Shown: positions 16,745-25,634 of the stretch, piece after piece | Position numbering within the stretch: position 1 is the first letter of the stretch | How the letters are laid out: each line of letters begins with the position of its first letter | NCBI GenBank assembly: GCA_016935435.1 | Contig: JAFGQZ010000101.1 | Coordinates: 1 to 60,614, forward strand | Direction: 5' to 3' | Length of the DNA: 60,614 bases | Source of the DNA: Bacteroidales bacterium | GTDB taxonomy: Bacteria; Bacteroidota; Bacteroidia; Bacteroidales; UBA10428 | Position numbers and translations under genes: made by a program | The notes under the pieces: generated by a model | What the model saw: only the letters and a program-made list of their open reading frames with translations | Told to the model about the DNA's origin: nothing | Database searches by the model: none

Positions 16745-19276
16745 ATGCGAAAAATTTTTCTTTCTATCTCATTATGTATTGCCACAATTTCCTTTTCACA
16801 GGATTATAATATCGACTCATTACCGGTAGCCGATTATTTATCGCCCAGGGAATATGTTATTGCCGACATTAAAGTTGTTGGTGTACAGTATCTTAACCCT
16901 ACACATTTGTCCGGTATTTCCGGCTTATACCGAGGGCAGAAAATATCTATACCCGGGAACGAAATTTCATCGGCAATTAAAAAGTACTGGAAACACGGCT
17001 TGTTCTCCGATGTACAGGTTATTATTGCAAAAACCGAAGGCAACAATGCTTTTATCGAAATAAGGCTTACCGAGCAGCCCAGGGTCAACAACCTCGTAAT
17101 TTCAGGCATTAACAAGTCGGAGCAAGACGATATAAAAGAAAAGATTGAGATTAAACGCGGCACCCAGTTAACAGAAAATATTTTAAACAACACAAAAACA
17201 ATAATTCATCGCCATTTTGTCGAGAAAGGTTTTTTTAATATCGAAACTAATATGAGGCAGGAAGCCGATACAAGTGGCAGTAACCGGGTAAACCTGTATA
17301 TCGAAATAAAAAAGAACGACAGGGTAAAAATTGAGGAAATAGTTTTTGAGGGCAACGAAGTTTTTACAACCAAGCGATTAAGACGTGTGCTGAAAAAAAC
17401 TAAACAGCGCGACCTGAACATCTTTAAAGGATCGAAATTTATTGAGGCCGATTATAAAGAGGACAAAATTAAACTGATTGATTTTTATAACGAAAGTGGT
17501 TACCGCGATGCTAAAATTATTAAAGAAGAGCTTTATCCCATAAATGAAAAACGAATAGGCCTTAAATTGGTAATTTATGAGGGAAGCCAATATTTTATCC
17601 GCAAGATCGATTGGGTAGGCAATACAAAGTACCCTACCGATATTTTAAACCGGGTTTTAGGAATAAAGCCCCGCGACATTTATAACAAAAAAGCCATTGA
17701 AGAACGCATAAATACCGATGAAGATGCCATATCGACGCTTTATATGGACAATGGCTATCTGTTTTTTTCGGTAACACCTGTCGAAACAAAAGTAGAAAAC
17801 GATTCGGTGGATCTTGAACTCCGTATTTACGAAGGAGAACCGGCAACTATAAACCAGGTAATTATTAAAGGAAATACAAAAACCAACGAACATGTGGTTA
17901 GGCGTGAGTTATATACCAGGCCTGGTGAGCTTTTCAGTAAAACCGACCTCATGCGTTCGTACCGCGAAATTGCCAACCTTGGACACTTTAACCCCGAAAA
18001 CATTGGGCTAACACCTCTGCCAAACCAGGCCGACGGAACGGTTGATATCGAATATGTTCTTGAGGAAAGGGCAAACGATCAACTTGAACTTTCCGGGGGC
18101 TGGGGAGGCGGCTATGGTTTTATCGGCTCAGTAGGGGTGAGGTTTACCAACCTTTCCTTCGGAAAAATGCTCGATCCAAAAGCATGGCGACCGGTACCTA
18201 CCGGCGATGGGCAAACCCTCTCCATCAGGGGGCAGTCGAGCCTGCAATATCATGGCATAAACCTGAGCTTTATGGATCCCTGGTTTGGCGGCAAAAAACC
18301 AAACTCATTTTCAGTATCCATAAATTATTCCATTTTCAGAAGGCCCGATTACAATACTCTTTACACAGGTGAAAAAGTTAAAATTGTCGGTACCTTTAAA
18401 ACAGTAGGTGGCTCAATAGGTTATGGCAAACGTTTAAAATGGCCCGATGATTACTTTAGTGTATATGCCGAAGCAACCTATAACCGCTATATACTGAATA
18501 AATATCAGGTACTCCCGTTGCCCGATGGCGGGTACAACATGGCATCGGTAAAAGGTGTCCTCAGCCGTAGCAGCCAGGATCAGATGATTTACCCCCGCAA
18601 AGGTTCATCTTTCAGTTTTTCCGTACAGGCAACCCCGCCTTATTCTTTGTTTAGCAATGTAAATTTCGACAGTGTTTCGGTATATGAGAAAAACAAAAAT
18701 ATAGAATTTCATAAATGGACATTCTCGGCAGCCTGGTACACCGAATTGTTAAAAGATTTGGTGCTGGCAGTAAAATCCGAATTTGGCGCTTTAGGTTATT
18801 ATAACCATAAAATTGGTTATCCGGCATTTGAAAAATTCGACATGGGAGGTAGCGGCCTGTCGGGCTACACATTGGCAGGTACCGATGTAATACCGCTCAG
18901 GGGATATCCCGATGGGGAACTCACCCCGACAAGGCGTTACATAAATGCTGATAACACTGTATCAACCTACGAGAACGGAAATATTTATACACGATATTAT
19001 GCCGAATTGCGTTACCCGATTTCACTAAACCCTTCAGCAACTTTGTACGGCCTTGTATTTGCCGAAGGTGGAAACGTATGGGACGAGTGGGGTAAGTTTA
19101 ACCCTTTCGATATAAAACGGTCGGCTGGGGTAGGCATTAGGGCATTCCTGCCTATGTTCGGCTTGCTTGGGTTCGATTATGGTTATGGCTTCGATCCTTT
19201 GTACAACCAGTATTCAGGGCAGCAAAAAGCCGGGCGAAAAGGTGAGTTCCATTTTATTATTGGCCAACAATTTTAA
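16745..19276 (+). CDS. bamA: Outer-membrane protein assembly factor BamA
   Basis: The core insertase for outer-membrane barrels. I start at ATG 16745 (MRKIFLSISLCIATISFSQ, a signal peptide), giving 843 residues; an in-frame ATG nine codons upstream would overlap uppS. Five POTRA-like repeats occupy about residues 45-430, followed by the 16-strand Omp85 barrel, with the conserved DPWFGGKKP and the lid-loop region before GLVFAEGGNVW. It sits between uppS and two skp genes, an order conserved in Bacteroidetes. Confidence 0.95.
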   Translation: MRKIFLSISLCIATISFSQDYNIDSLPVADYLSPREYVIADIKVVGVQYLNPTHLSGISGLYRGQKISIPGNEISSAIKKYWKHGLFSDVQVIIAKTEGNNAFIEIRLTEQPRVNNLVISGINKSEQDDIKEKIEIKRGTQLTENILNNTKTIIHRHFVEKGFFNIETNMRQEADTSGSNRVNLYIEIKKNDRVKIEEIVFEGNEVFTTKRLRRVLKKTKQRDLNIFKGSKFIEADYKEDKIKLIDFYNESGYRDAKIIKEELYPINEKRIGLKLVIYEGSQYFIRKIDWVGNTKYPTDILNRVLGIKPRDIYNKKAIEERINTDEDAISTLYMDNGYLFFSVTPVETKVENDSVDLELRIYEGEPATINQVIIKGNTKTNEHVVRRELYTRPGELFSKTDLMRSYREIANLGHFNPENIGLTPLPNQADGTVDIEYVLEERANDQLELSGGWGGGYGFIGSVGVRFTNLSFGKMLDPKAWRPVPTGDGQTLSIRGQSSLQYHGINLSFMDPWFGGKKPNSFSVSINYSIFRRPDYNTLYTGEKVKIVGTFKTVGGSIGYGKRLKWPDDYFSVYAEATYNRYILNKYQVLPLPDGGYNMASVKGVLSRSSQDQMIYPRKGSSFSFSVQATPPYSLFSNVNFDSVSVYEKNKNIEFHKWTFSAAWYTELLKDLVLAVKSEFGALGYYNHKIGYPAFEKFDMGGSGLSGYTLAGTDVIPLRGYPDGELTPTRRYINADNTVSTYENGNIYTRYYAELRYPISLNPSATLYGLVFAEGGNVWDEWGKFNPFDIKRSAGVGIRAFLPMFGLLGFDYGYGFDPLYNQYSGQQKAGRKGEFHFIIGQQF

Positions 19277-19319
19277 TTTTGGAATATTTTTTGTACGCAA
19301 CAAAAAAAACTTTATAACT

Positions 19320-19835
19320 ATGAAAAAAATAACACTTATAATTGCTGTTGTTGCCTTTTCTGCAATGGCCGGCTATGCCCAAAAATTTGCCTATGTCGAT
19401 ACCGAATATATCTTGAGCAATATTCCATCATATAAGGCAGCACAAACCGAATTGGAAAAACAATCGACAGAATGGCAACAGGAAGTCGAAGGCCTTTTTC
19501 AGGAAATTGATAAAATGTACCGCGAGTACCAGGCCGAAAAAGTTCTGCTCACGCAGGAAATGCGCAGCAAACGCGAAGAAGAAATAATTAACAAGGAGCG
19601 AGCTGCCAAACAACTCCAAAATGATTATTTTGGACAGGAAGGCCTGTTGTTTAAAAAACGGGAAGAAAAAATCAAGCCTATTCAGGATGAAATTTACAAT
19701 GCCCTGAAAGAAATTTCGAACGAAAGTGGTTATGCAATAGTTTTCGACACTTCGGGAGGGCCGGTTATTTTATTTACAAACCCGCGGTACGATATAAGCG
19801 ATGAGGTTTTAATAAGGTTAGGTTATAAAAATTAA
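19320..19835 (+). CDS. Periplasmic chaperone Skp/OmpH, first copy
   Basis: A 171-residue secreted chaperone for unfolded outer-membrane proteins. The ATG at 19320 opens a normal signal peptide (MKKITLIIAVVAFSAMAGYAQ); a longer frame reading back into bamA is spurious. After FAYVDTEYILSNIP come two long charged helices (about 40-130) forming the tentacle coiled coil, then the small beta body. It follows bamA by 43 bases and precedes a second copy by 38 bases. Confidence 0.92.
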   Translation: MKKITLIIAVVAFSAMAGYAQKFAYVDTEYILSNIPSYKAAQTELEKQSTEWQQEVEGLFQEIDKMYREYQAEKVLLTQEMRSKREEEIINKERAAKQLQNDYFGQEGLLFKKREEKIKPIQDEIYNALKEISNESGYAIVFDTSGGPVILFTNPRYDISDEVLIRLGYKN

Positions 19836-19873
19836 ATCATTACATTTGTGCGAAAATTAATTTGAACTTTAAA

Positions 19874-20398
19874 ATGAATACACTACGCAAACTGTTAGGG
19901 GTTGTTGTTTTGGCCTCTGTTTCTTTAGCATTAAGCGCCCAGTTAAAAATCGGGCATATTAACAGCCAGGAACTCTTGTCGATGATGCCGGAGACCGACA
20001 GTGCCCAGAAAAAAATTGAAAAAATATACAAAGAACACGAACTGATGTTGGAAGAACTGTCGGTAGAGTTTAATAAAAAATACGACGATTTTCTTAAAAA
20101 ACTCGACGATCAGGCAAACCCCATGACCCCTTTTATGCGTTCGCAAAAGGAAGGCGAACTCCAGGAAATACAGCAGCGCATACAAACATTTCAGCAAAAT
20201 GCCGAACAAGATTTACAACAGCAACGTGCAGTATTGTTCCAGCCCATTCAGGAAAAAGCGGTAAAAGCTATTAACGATGTGGCCGCTGAAAACAATTACA
20301 CTTATATTATTGACTCAGCCGTTGGCGTACTTATTTATACAGCTCCAGGTGCCGACGACATACTTCCGCTTGTTAAAAACAAACTTGGTTTGAAATAA
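19874..20398 (+). CDS. Periplasmic chaperone Skp/OmpH, second copy
   Basis: A 174-residue paralogue of the preceding gene, with signal peptide MNTLRKLLGVVVLASVSLALSAQ and the same layout: KIGHINSQELL strand, long Glu/Lys/Gln-rich tentacle helices with a proline-containing turn (ANPMTPFMRSQKEGE), and a C-terminal beta segment. I prefer ATG 19874 to the in-frame TTG four codons upstream. Tandem skp genes after bamA are normal in this phylum. A Rho-independent terminator begins 20 bases after its stop. Confidence 0.92.
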   Translation: MNTLRKLLGVVVLASVSLALSAQLKIGHINSQELLSMMPETDSAQKKIEKIYKEHELMLEELSVEFNKKYDDFLKKLDDQANPMTPFMRSQKEGELQEIQQRIQTFQQNAEQDLQQQRAVLFQPIQEKAVKAINDVAAENNYTYIIDSAVGVLIYTAPGADDILPLVKNKLGLK

Positions 20399-20409
20399 AT
20401 AATTACCTG

Positions 20410-20417
20410 TATATTTG
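20410..20417 (+). promoter_or_regulatory. murI promoter abutting the terminator arm
   Basis: TATATTTG is a full -7 match ending exactly where the left arm of the skp terminator begins (20418). A TTG at 20385-20387 gives a slightly long 22-base spacer. Initiation 4-7 bases downstream would fall inside the left arm, so RNA from this promoter cannot form the complete hairpin. Confidence 0.5.
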
Positions 20418-20454
20418 AAGCCAATCCGGTAAAAAATGGATTGGCTTTTTTTTT
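20418..20454 (+). terminator. Rho-independent terminator of the bamA-skp operon
   Basis: Perfect 10-bp inverted repeat AAGCCAATCC (20418-20427) and GGATTGGCTT (20438-20447) with a 10-base A-rich loop, followed by an unbroken T-tract to 20454. It ends five bases before the murI ATG. Confidence 0.88.
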
Positions 20455-20459
20455 GTCTT

Positions 20460-21275
20460 ATGAACGATAACAGGCCGATAGGGATTTTCGACTCCGGTGT
20501 GGGGGGATTAACCGTAGCAAATGCCATTAGGCAGATGATGCCGAACGAAAACATGGTTTATTTTGGCGATACGGCACACCTTCCGTATGGCGATAAATCG
20601 CCCGAAACAATCAGGTATTATGCAGCGGGCATTACAAAATTCCTTCTTTCGCTCGAATGCAAAGTAATAGTGATAGCCTGCAATACTGCATCGGCAAACG
20701 CCTTTCAAACTGTAGTTGAACTCGCTGGAGGAAAAGTGCCGGTTTTAAATGTTGTTGATCCGGTGGTCGATTTTGTTATACATTCGGGCAATTATAAGCA
20801 TATTGGTGTTATTGGCACCAAAAGCACCATTAACAGCGATACTTATGCCCTGAAAATTCACCGCGAAAAGCCTGGTATAATGGTTTCTTCGCTCGCCACG
20901 CCATTATTTGTTCCTATGATTGAAGAGGGGTTTATTTTCGACGATATAAGCAATGCAATTATACGTACATACCTTTCAAGGCACGAACTTAGCGATATCG
21001 ATGGTTTAATCCTGGGCTGCACCCATTACCCGATTATAAAAAACCAAATCAACAAGTTTTTTAATTTTAATGTCGATATTATCGATTCGGCAAAGGTTGT
21101 AGCCATGGCCCTTCAAAAAATGCTTATTCAGGAAAACTTGCTTAACAGGGCAGGTGTGCCCGGGCATAAATTCTTTGTGTCTGACATTACCCCATCGTTC
21201 AGGGTTATATCAAAAATGTTTTTTGAGCAGGATGTATGCCTGGAACTAAAAAACATTTGGGAGCAAAATGGGTAA
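20460..21275 (+). CDS. murI: Glutamate racemase
   Basis: Makes D-glutamate for peptidoglycan. The ATG at 20460 gives 271 residues; an upstream in-frame ATG (20436) lies in the terminator loop and is rejected. Catalytic residues are visible: D11 in IGIFDSGVGGLT, C74 in IACNTASANAF, C187 in LGCTHYP. The gene has a terminator immediately upstream, so it needs the overlapping promoter at 20410 or read-through from the skp genes. Confidence 0.94.
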   Translation: MNDNRPIGIFDSGVGGLTVANAIRQMMPNENMVYFGDTAHLPYGDKSPETIRYYAAGITKFLLSLECKVIVIACNTASANAFQTVVELAGGKVPVLNVVDPVVDFVIHSGNYKHIGVIGTKSTINSDTYALKIHREKPGIMVSSLATPLFVPMIEEGFIFDDISNAIIRTYLSRHELSDIDGLILGCTHYPIIKNQINKFFNFNVDIIDSAKVVAMALQKMLIQENLLNRAGVPGHKFFVSDITPSFRVISKMFFEQDVCLELKNIWEQNG

Positions 21276-21368
21276 CAATGTTAAATATTGTTTATAGTTT
21301 TATCGGCTCTGAATTTTGGCTTAAACAAACCTTGTATTTTGCCGTTTGTTTTATAAGAAATACAAATT

Positions 21369-22142
21369 ATGCAAAAAATTATTATTGCTGCCATGTTGTT
21401 CCTGGGAGCACAGTTACATGCCCAGGATTGGCAATTGGTATGGTCTGACGAATTTAACGGGGATAAGCCCGACACCGCTTGCTGGAACATTGAAGTTAAC
21501 GGCAGGGGCGGAGGAAACAACGAACTACAGTATTACACCGACAGGGACAAAAACCTGAGGGTTGAAAACGGGGTGTTGGTTATTGAAGCCCATAAAGAAG
21601 CATATCTCGAAAAAGAATACACTTCGGCACGCATGAATACCCGGGGAAAAATCTTCTTCAAGTTTGGAAAAATTACTGCACGAATGAAACTGCCCTACGG
21701 CCAGGGTATTTGGCCGGCTTTTTGGATGCTGGGCGAAAATATCGGGCAGGAAAGGTGGCCTCGCTGTGGAGAAATCGACATTATGGAAATGATTGGGGGA
21801 AAAGAGGGTGACAAAACTACCCACAGCACAATACATTGGTATGGCAGCAACGGGCACAAGTACCAGGGAAGTTCTTATACGCTCGAAAGCGGAAAATTAT
21901 CCGACAATTATCACGAGTATTCTGTGGTATGGAATGAGAAAGAACTTACTTTCTTTATCGATAGTGTACAAGTCTTCCAAATCGACATAACAGCAACAGA
22001 ATTTGACGCTTTCAGGAAGAATTTCCATATACTGCTAAACCTTGCAGTGGGGGGCAATTGGCCCGGAAACCCCGATGAAACAACAATATTTCCCCAACAA
22101 CTACAGGTCGATTATGTAAGGGTGTACCAACCTGCCGAGTAG
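21369..22142 (+). CDS. Secreted GH16 beta-glucanase
   Basis: A 257-residue glycoside hydrolase family 16 enzyme, most like laminarinases or lichenases that cut beta-1,3 or mixed-linked glucan. After a signal peptide (1-18, ending HAQ) the single GH16 domain fills the protein. The catalytic motif is GEIDIMEMIGG with nucleophile E135, D137 and acid/base E140; the intact methionine-type spacing (EIDIME) is the beta-bulge form of laminarinases. No carbohydrate-binding module or type IX tail is attached. It is 18 bases upstream of the DUF6377 regulator and near a GH30, consistent with a shared glucan substrate. Confidence 0.9.
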   Translation: MQKIIIAAMLFLGAQLHAQDWQLVWSDEFNGDKPDTACWNIEVNGRGGGNNELQYYTDRDKNLRVENGVLVIEAHKEAYLEKEYTSARMNTRGKIFFKFGKITARMKLPYGQGIWPAFWMLGENIGQERWPRCGEIDIMEMIGGKEGDKTTHSTIHWYGSNGHKYQGSSYTLESGKLSDNYHEYSVVWNEKELTFFIDSVQVFQIDITATEFDAFRKNFHILLNLAVGGNWPGNPDETTIFPQQLQVDYVRVYQPAE

Positions 22143-22160
22143 ATATTTTTTTTGGTGAAG

Positions 22161-23813
22161 ATGAAAAAAGCTTTGCTGTCAATTTTGATATTTGTGCTTT
22201 ACATGCCAGTATCTTCCGCAAATGCTGCCGATTCGCTTTTGCGCGAACTCGATTTGGCCATAAACGAATCTAAAGTTTATATGGAAGCCAGGGAGCTGCG
22301 CATTGTTGGCATTAAAAGCCTGCTACAAAGCCCAAAACTCACCGATACCCAGGTATATGGCATTAACAACAGCCTGTTCGAAGAGTTCCGCACCTATAAT
22401 GTCGATTCGGCCCTCAGGTATTTAAACATGAACCTTTACCTTGCCGAAAAAACACAAAATTATGATTGGGCCACCGAAACCCGGCTAAACCTTTCGCGTA
22501 TTTTTTCGGCCTCGGGCATGTACAAAGAATCGATGGATATGCTTCAGTCGGTACATGCCGTACATATCGAACAAAGCCGGAAATCCGGGTTTTATGCCTG
22601 TTACGAACTTCTTTACGATGAGTTGGGAAAGAATTCGCTCTTACAAATGGCAGCTGACAGTTATAACCGTTTGGCAGGCTTATACCGCGATTCTCTTATT
22701 GCATGCATCGATACAAGCTCGAAAGAGTATTGGTATTTAGTAGAACGAAATTGCCTCGAAGAGGGCAATATTGACCGGAGCCGCGAAATAAGCATGCGCA
22801 TGTTGGCAAAAGCTGAAATAAATTCCCCTGAGTATGCTTATGTTGCATACCGTGTGGCTATGGGCTATGATTATGAGGGAAACATGGAACAAAAAAAGAA
22901 ATACCTCATTCTTTCGGCCATTGCCGATATAAAGTCATCAATAAAAGACAATACATCGCTAAGTTTACTGGCAGCGCAATTATACAGCGAACAAGATATC
23001 GACAGGGCATACAGGTACATAAAGTTTGCCCTCGACGATGCCAGTTTTTTCAACGCACGCCTGCGATTAGTGCAGGTGTCAAATATTTTGCCGGTTATTA
23101 ACCAGGCATATCAATTAAAAAGCGAAAAGCAGAAAGACAAGCTCCGCAGTTACCTGCTTATCATTAGCGGGCTGTCGGTTTTTTCAATTTTCGCCTTGTT
23201 GCTAATTTATTTTCAAATGCGAAATTTGTCGGCTGCGCGCAACAGCTTGCAACATGCCAATACACAACTTACAGACCTTAACAGCAACCTGAGCTATGCC
23301 AACAGGAGGTTGAACGAACTAAACAGCGAACTATCGGAATCGAATGCCATTAAAGAACAATACATAGGCTTGTTCCTTAGTATTTGTTCGAACTATATCG
23401 ATAAGCTGGAAGCAAACAGGAGGCTTGCCAATAAACTTATCTCTGCCGGAAAAATTTCAGAACTGCACAACACAACAAAGTCGAAACAACTTATAGAAAA
23501 TGAGCTCCGCGAATTTTACGAAAACTTCGATAATACTTTTTTGCACATATTTCCAAACTTTGTTGACGAGCTGAACGAACTTTTAGTCCCTGACGGGCAA
23601 ATAGCACTTAAAAGAGGCGAATTGTTAAATACCGAACTACGTATTTTTGCTCTTATTAGGCTGGGCATTACCGATAGTTCGCGAATTGCTGCTTTGCTTC
23701 GGTATTCGGTAAATACCATTTACAATTACAGGGTTAAAATTAAAAACAGGGCTTTGGTGCCCCGCGAGAGTTTCGAAAAATCGGTAATGAAAATAGGGGG
23801 TTTTAAGAATTAA
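22161..23813 (+). CDS. Membrane-anchored DUF6377-type regulator
   Basis: A 550-residue protein: signal sequence (1-23), a helical TPR-like extracytoplasmic part (about 30-320), one membrane segment (about 329-350), a cytosolic coiled coil (about 355-400) and a C-terminal domain whose last 60 residues (NTELRIFALIRLGITDSSRIAALL) look like a LuxR-type helix-turn-helix. It has neither kinase nor receiver domain, so a signal sensed outside may be passed straight to DNA binding. The start is ATG 22161. Lying between GH16 and GH30 genes, it may control them; I infer this from position. The family assignment is from memory of Bacteroidales proteins. Confidence 0.75.
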   Translation: MKKALLSILIFVLYMPVSSANAADSLLRELDLAINESKVYMEARELRIVGIKSLLQSPKLTDTQVYGINNSLFEEFRTYNVDSALRYLNMNLYLAEKTQNYDWATETRLNLSRIFSASGMYKESMDMLQSVHAVHIEQSRKSGFYACYELLYDELGKNSLLQMAADSYNRLAGLYRDSLIACIDTSSKEYWYLVERNCLEEGNIDRSREISMRMLAKAEINSPEYAYVAYRVAMGYDYEGNMEQKKKYLILSAIADIKSSIKDNTSLSLLAAQLYSEQDIDRAYRYIKFALDDASFFNARLRLVQVSNILPVINQAYQLKSEKQKDKLRSYLLIISGLSVFSIFALLLIYFQMRNLSAARNSLQHANTQLTDLNSNLSYANRRLNELNSELSESNAIKEQYIGLFLSICSNYIDKLEANRRLANKLISAGKISELHNTTKSKQLIENELREFYENFDNTFLHIFPNFVDELNELLVPDGQIALKRGELLNTELRIFALIRLGITDSSRIAALLRYSVNTIYNYRVKIKNRALVPRESFEKSVMKIGGFKN

Positions 23814-23878
23814 ACCGTTTTATTTCTATACTGTTTCCACTTTATTCACAATAGTAAAAAAATATAAGTATCAAAAAT

Positions 23879-23902
23879 ACAAATACATACACTTGTATTT
23901 GT
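23879..23902. repeat. Inverted repeat upstream of GH30
   Basis: ACAAATAC (23879-23886) and GTATTTGT (23895-23902) are perfect 8-bp arms around an 8-base spacer, in the 258-base gap between the regulator and the GH30 gene. It could be an operator for a dimeric regulator. A second, weaker pair (CCCTGTG at 23928-23934 and CACAGGG at 23980-23986) lies in the same gap. Confidence 0.4.
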
Positions 23903-24071
23903 CGTCATATTGTCTATATTTTTACAACCCTGTGTTGTTTGCTAAGAATTACCCCTTTATTTTTACAGCAATCAAAAACCACAGGGCTATAATAAGTTGA
24001 CGATTTGTTCCTTTTGAGGTAGCCAATCGTTTTAAAAGGTTAACTAGGAAGTATTTTAAAATTAATTACAC

Positions 24072-25538
24072 ATGAAATCGATTCAATTTTTAAAATTTGC
24101 GCTGTTATTGCCAATAGCAGCCTGTGTTCAAAAGCCTGCCGATACACAAGAGGCTGTTACGGTAAATATAGGCAAAGGGGTTAAGGCCAGTGTTTATACA
24201 ACAGCCAAAGACACCGAACTGCGTTTGTCGGAAACGGGGCCAGTAACTTTTACAGAAGCAGTACAACCCCTTGAGGTAGAAACCTTTGTTGTAGTAAACC
24301 CAAAAAAAACATTCCAGTCGATATTAGGCATTGGAAGCGCCCTTACCGATGCCAGTGCTGAAGTTTTTGCCCTTATGTCGGAAAAACAACAAGATGAGTT
24401 TATGAAAGCTTTTTTCGATAAAGAAGAAGGCATAGGCTTTTCAATTGCCCGAACCAATATTGCCAGTTGCGATTTTAGCAGTGCCAGCTATAATTATGTC
24501 GAGGAGGGCGATAAAGAACTCAAAACATTTTCGGTTGAGCATGACAAGCAATTTCGTATCCCTTTTATTAAGAAGGCTATTGAATATGCAGGGGGCAATC
24601 TTCCCCTTATGGCTAGTCCCTGGAGCCCGCCGGCATTTATGAAAAGCAATAAAAATGTTCTGGAAGGTGGCTCACTGCTTCCTGAGTATTATCAGGCATG
24701 GGCAAATTACTACGTTAAGTATATTAAGGCATACGAAAGCGAAGGCATACCAGTATTTTCAATTTCGGTGCAGAACGAGCCTATGGCTGTTCAGCGATGG
24801 GAATCTTGCATATATACCGCCGAAGAAGAGCGCGACTTTCTAAAGAACTTTCTTGGGCCAACTATGGAAAAGGCTGGCCTTGGCGAAAAAAAAATCGTAG
24901 TCTGGGATCATAACAGAGATTTGCTAAGCCAAAGGGCCAATGTTATTTTTGAAGACCCCGAAGCCTCAAAATATGCCTGGGGCATTGGCATACACTGGTA
25001 CGAAACCTGGACAGGCGGACAGGAAATGTTCGATAATGTTGCCAACGTGCGCGAATCGTACCCCGATAAGCACATTATTTTTACCGAAGGCTGCAACGAA
25101 AAATTCGATTACGCTAAATTGCACCATTGGCAAAATGCAGAACGCTACGGTCGCAATATGATCAACGATTTTAACAACGGGCTTGCTGCTTTTATCGATT
25201 GGAACATATTGCTTAATGAATACGGAGGGCCAAACCATGTAGGCAATTTCTGTTTTGCCCCGGCACATTACGATTCGCAAAAGAAAGAAACAATATTTAC
25301 CCCGACATACTATTATATGGGCCATTTTTCGAAATTTGTAAGGCCAAATGCAAAAAGGGTAAGCACAACAGTTAGCAGGAGCAGTTTGCTGGGCACATCG
25401 TTTGTTAACCCCGATGGCACTATGGCAACTATTGTTATGAATTCATCTGCCAGCCCTGTAAGCTACAAACTAATTGTTGGTGGGTATATGGCCGAGTTAC
25501 AGATGGGTCCGAATGCTATGCAAACAATCATATACTAG
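24072..25538 (+). CDS. GH30 glycoside hydrolase lipoprotein
   Basis: A 488-residue family 30 hydrolase, (beta/alpha)8 barrel with an appended beta-sandwich. The N-terminus is a lipoprotein signal with lipobox PIAAC (C18), so it is probably anchored in the outer membrane. The acid/base is E236 in SVQNEPM and the nucleophile E339 in FTEGCNE. Family members include glucosylceramidases and beta-1,6-glucanases; sequence tone (VNPKKTFQSILGIGSALTDAS) fits the GH30_3 beta-1,6-glucanase type but subfamily is not proven. With the nearby GH16 it would remove the beta-1,6 branches of laminarin-like glucans. No SusC/SusD pair is beside it. Confidence 0.88.
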   Translation: MKSIQFLKFALLLPIAACVQKPADTQEAVTVNIGKGVKASVYTTAKDTELRLSETGPVTFTEAVQPLEVETFVVVNPKKTFQSILGIGSALTDASAEVFALMSEKQQDEFMKAFFDKEEGIGFSIARTNIASCDFSSASYNYVEEGDKELKTFSVEHDKQFRIPFIKKAIEYAGGNLPLMASPWSPPAFMKSNKNVLEGGSLLPEYYQAWANYYVKYIKAYESEGIPVFSISVQNEPMAVQRWESCIYTAEEERDFLKNFLGPTMEKAGLGEKKIVVWDHNRDLLSQRANVIFEDPEASKYAWGIGIHWYETWTGGQEMFDNVANVRESYPDKHIIFTEGCNEKFDYAKLHHWQNAERYGRNMINDFNNGLAAFIDWNILLNEYGGPNHVGNFCFAPAHYDSQKKETIFTPTYYYMGHFSKFVRPNAKRVSTTVSRSSLLGTSFVNPDGTMATIVMNSSASPVSYKLIVGGYMAELQMGPNAMQTIIY

Positions 25539-25562
25539 CCCGGGCTATATTAAAAAAAAACA

Positions 25563-25591
25563 AAACCTGCCAGAAATGTGCAGGTTTTTTT
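25563..25591. terminator. Bidirectional terminator between GH30 and capA
   Basis: AAACCTGC (25563-25570) and GCAGGTTT (25580-25587) form a stem with a T-tract to 25591 on the plus strand. On the minus strand the same stem is followed by TTTGTTTTTTTTT (from the A-run at about 25549-25562). It can end both convergent transcripts. Confidence 0.85.
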
Positions 25592-25634
25592 GTGTCAATA
25601 TAATGCCTTGAAATCACTGCTGTATAGGGTAATA

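Noticed and set aside
20436..20459. Upstream in-frame ATG for murI
   Set aside because: It lies in the loop of the skp terminator; family alignment starts at MNDNRPIGIFDSG from 20460.
24072..25538. Type IX sorting tail on the GH30 or GH16 enzymes
   Set aside because: Neither ends in a type-A or type-B C-terminal sorting domain; GH30 has a lipobox and GH16 a plain Sec signal instead.
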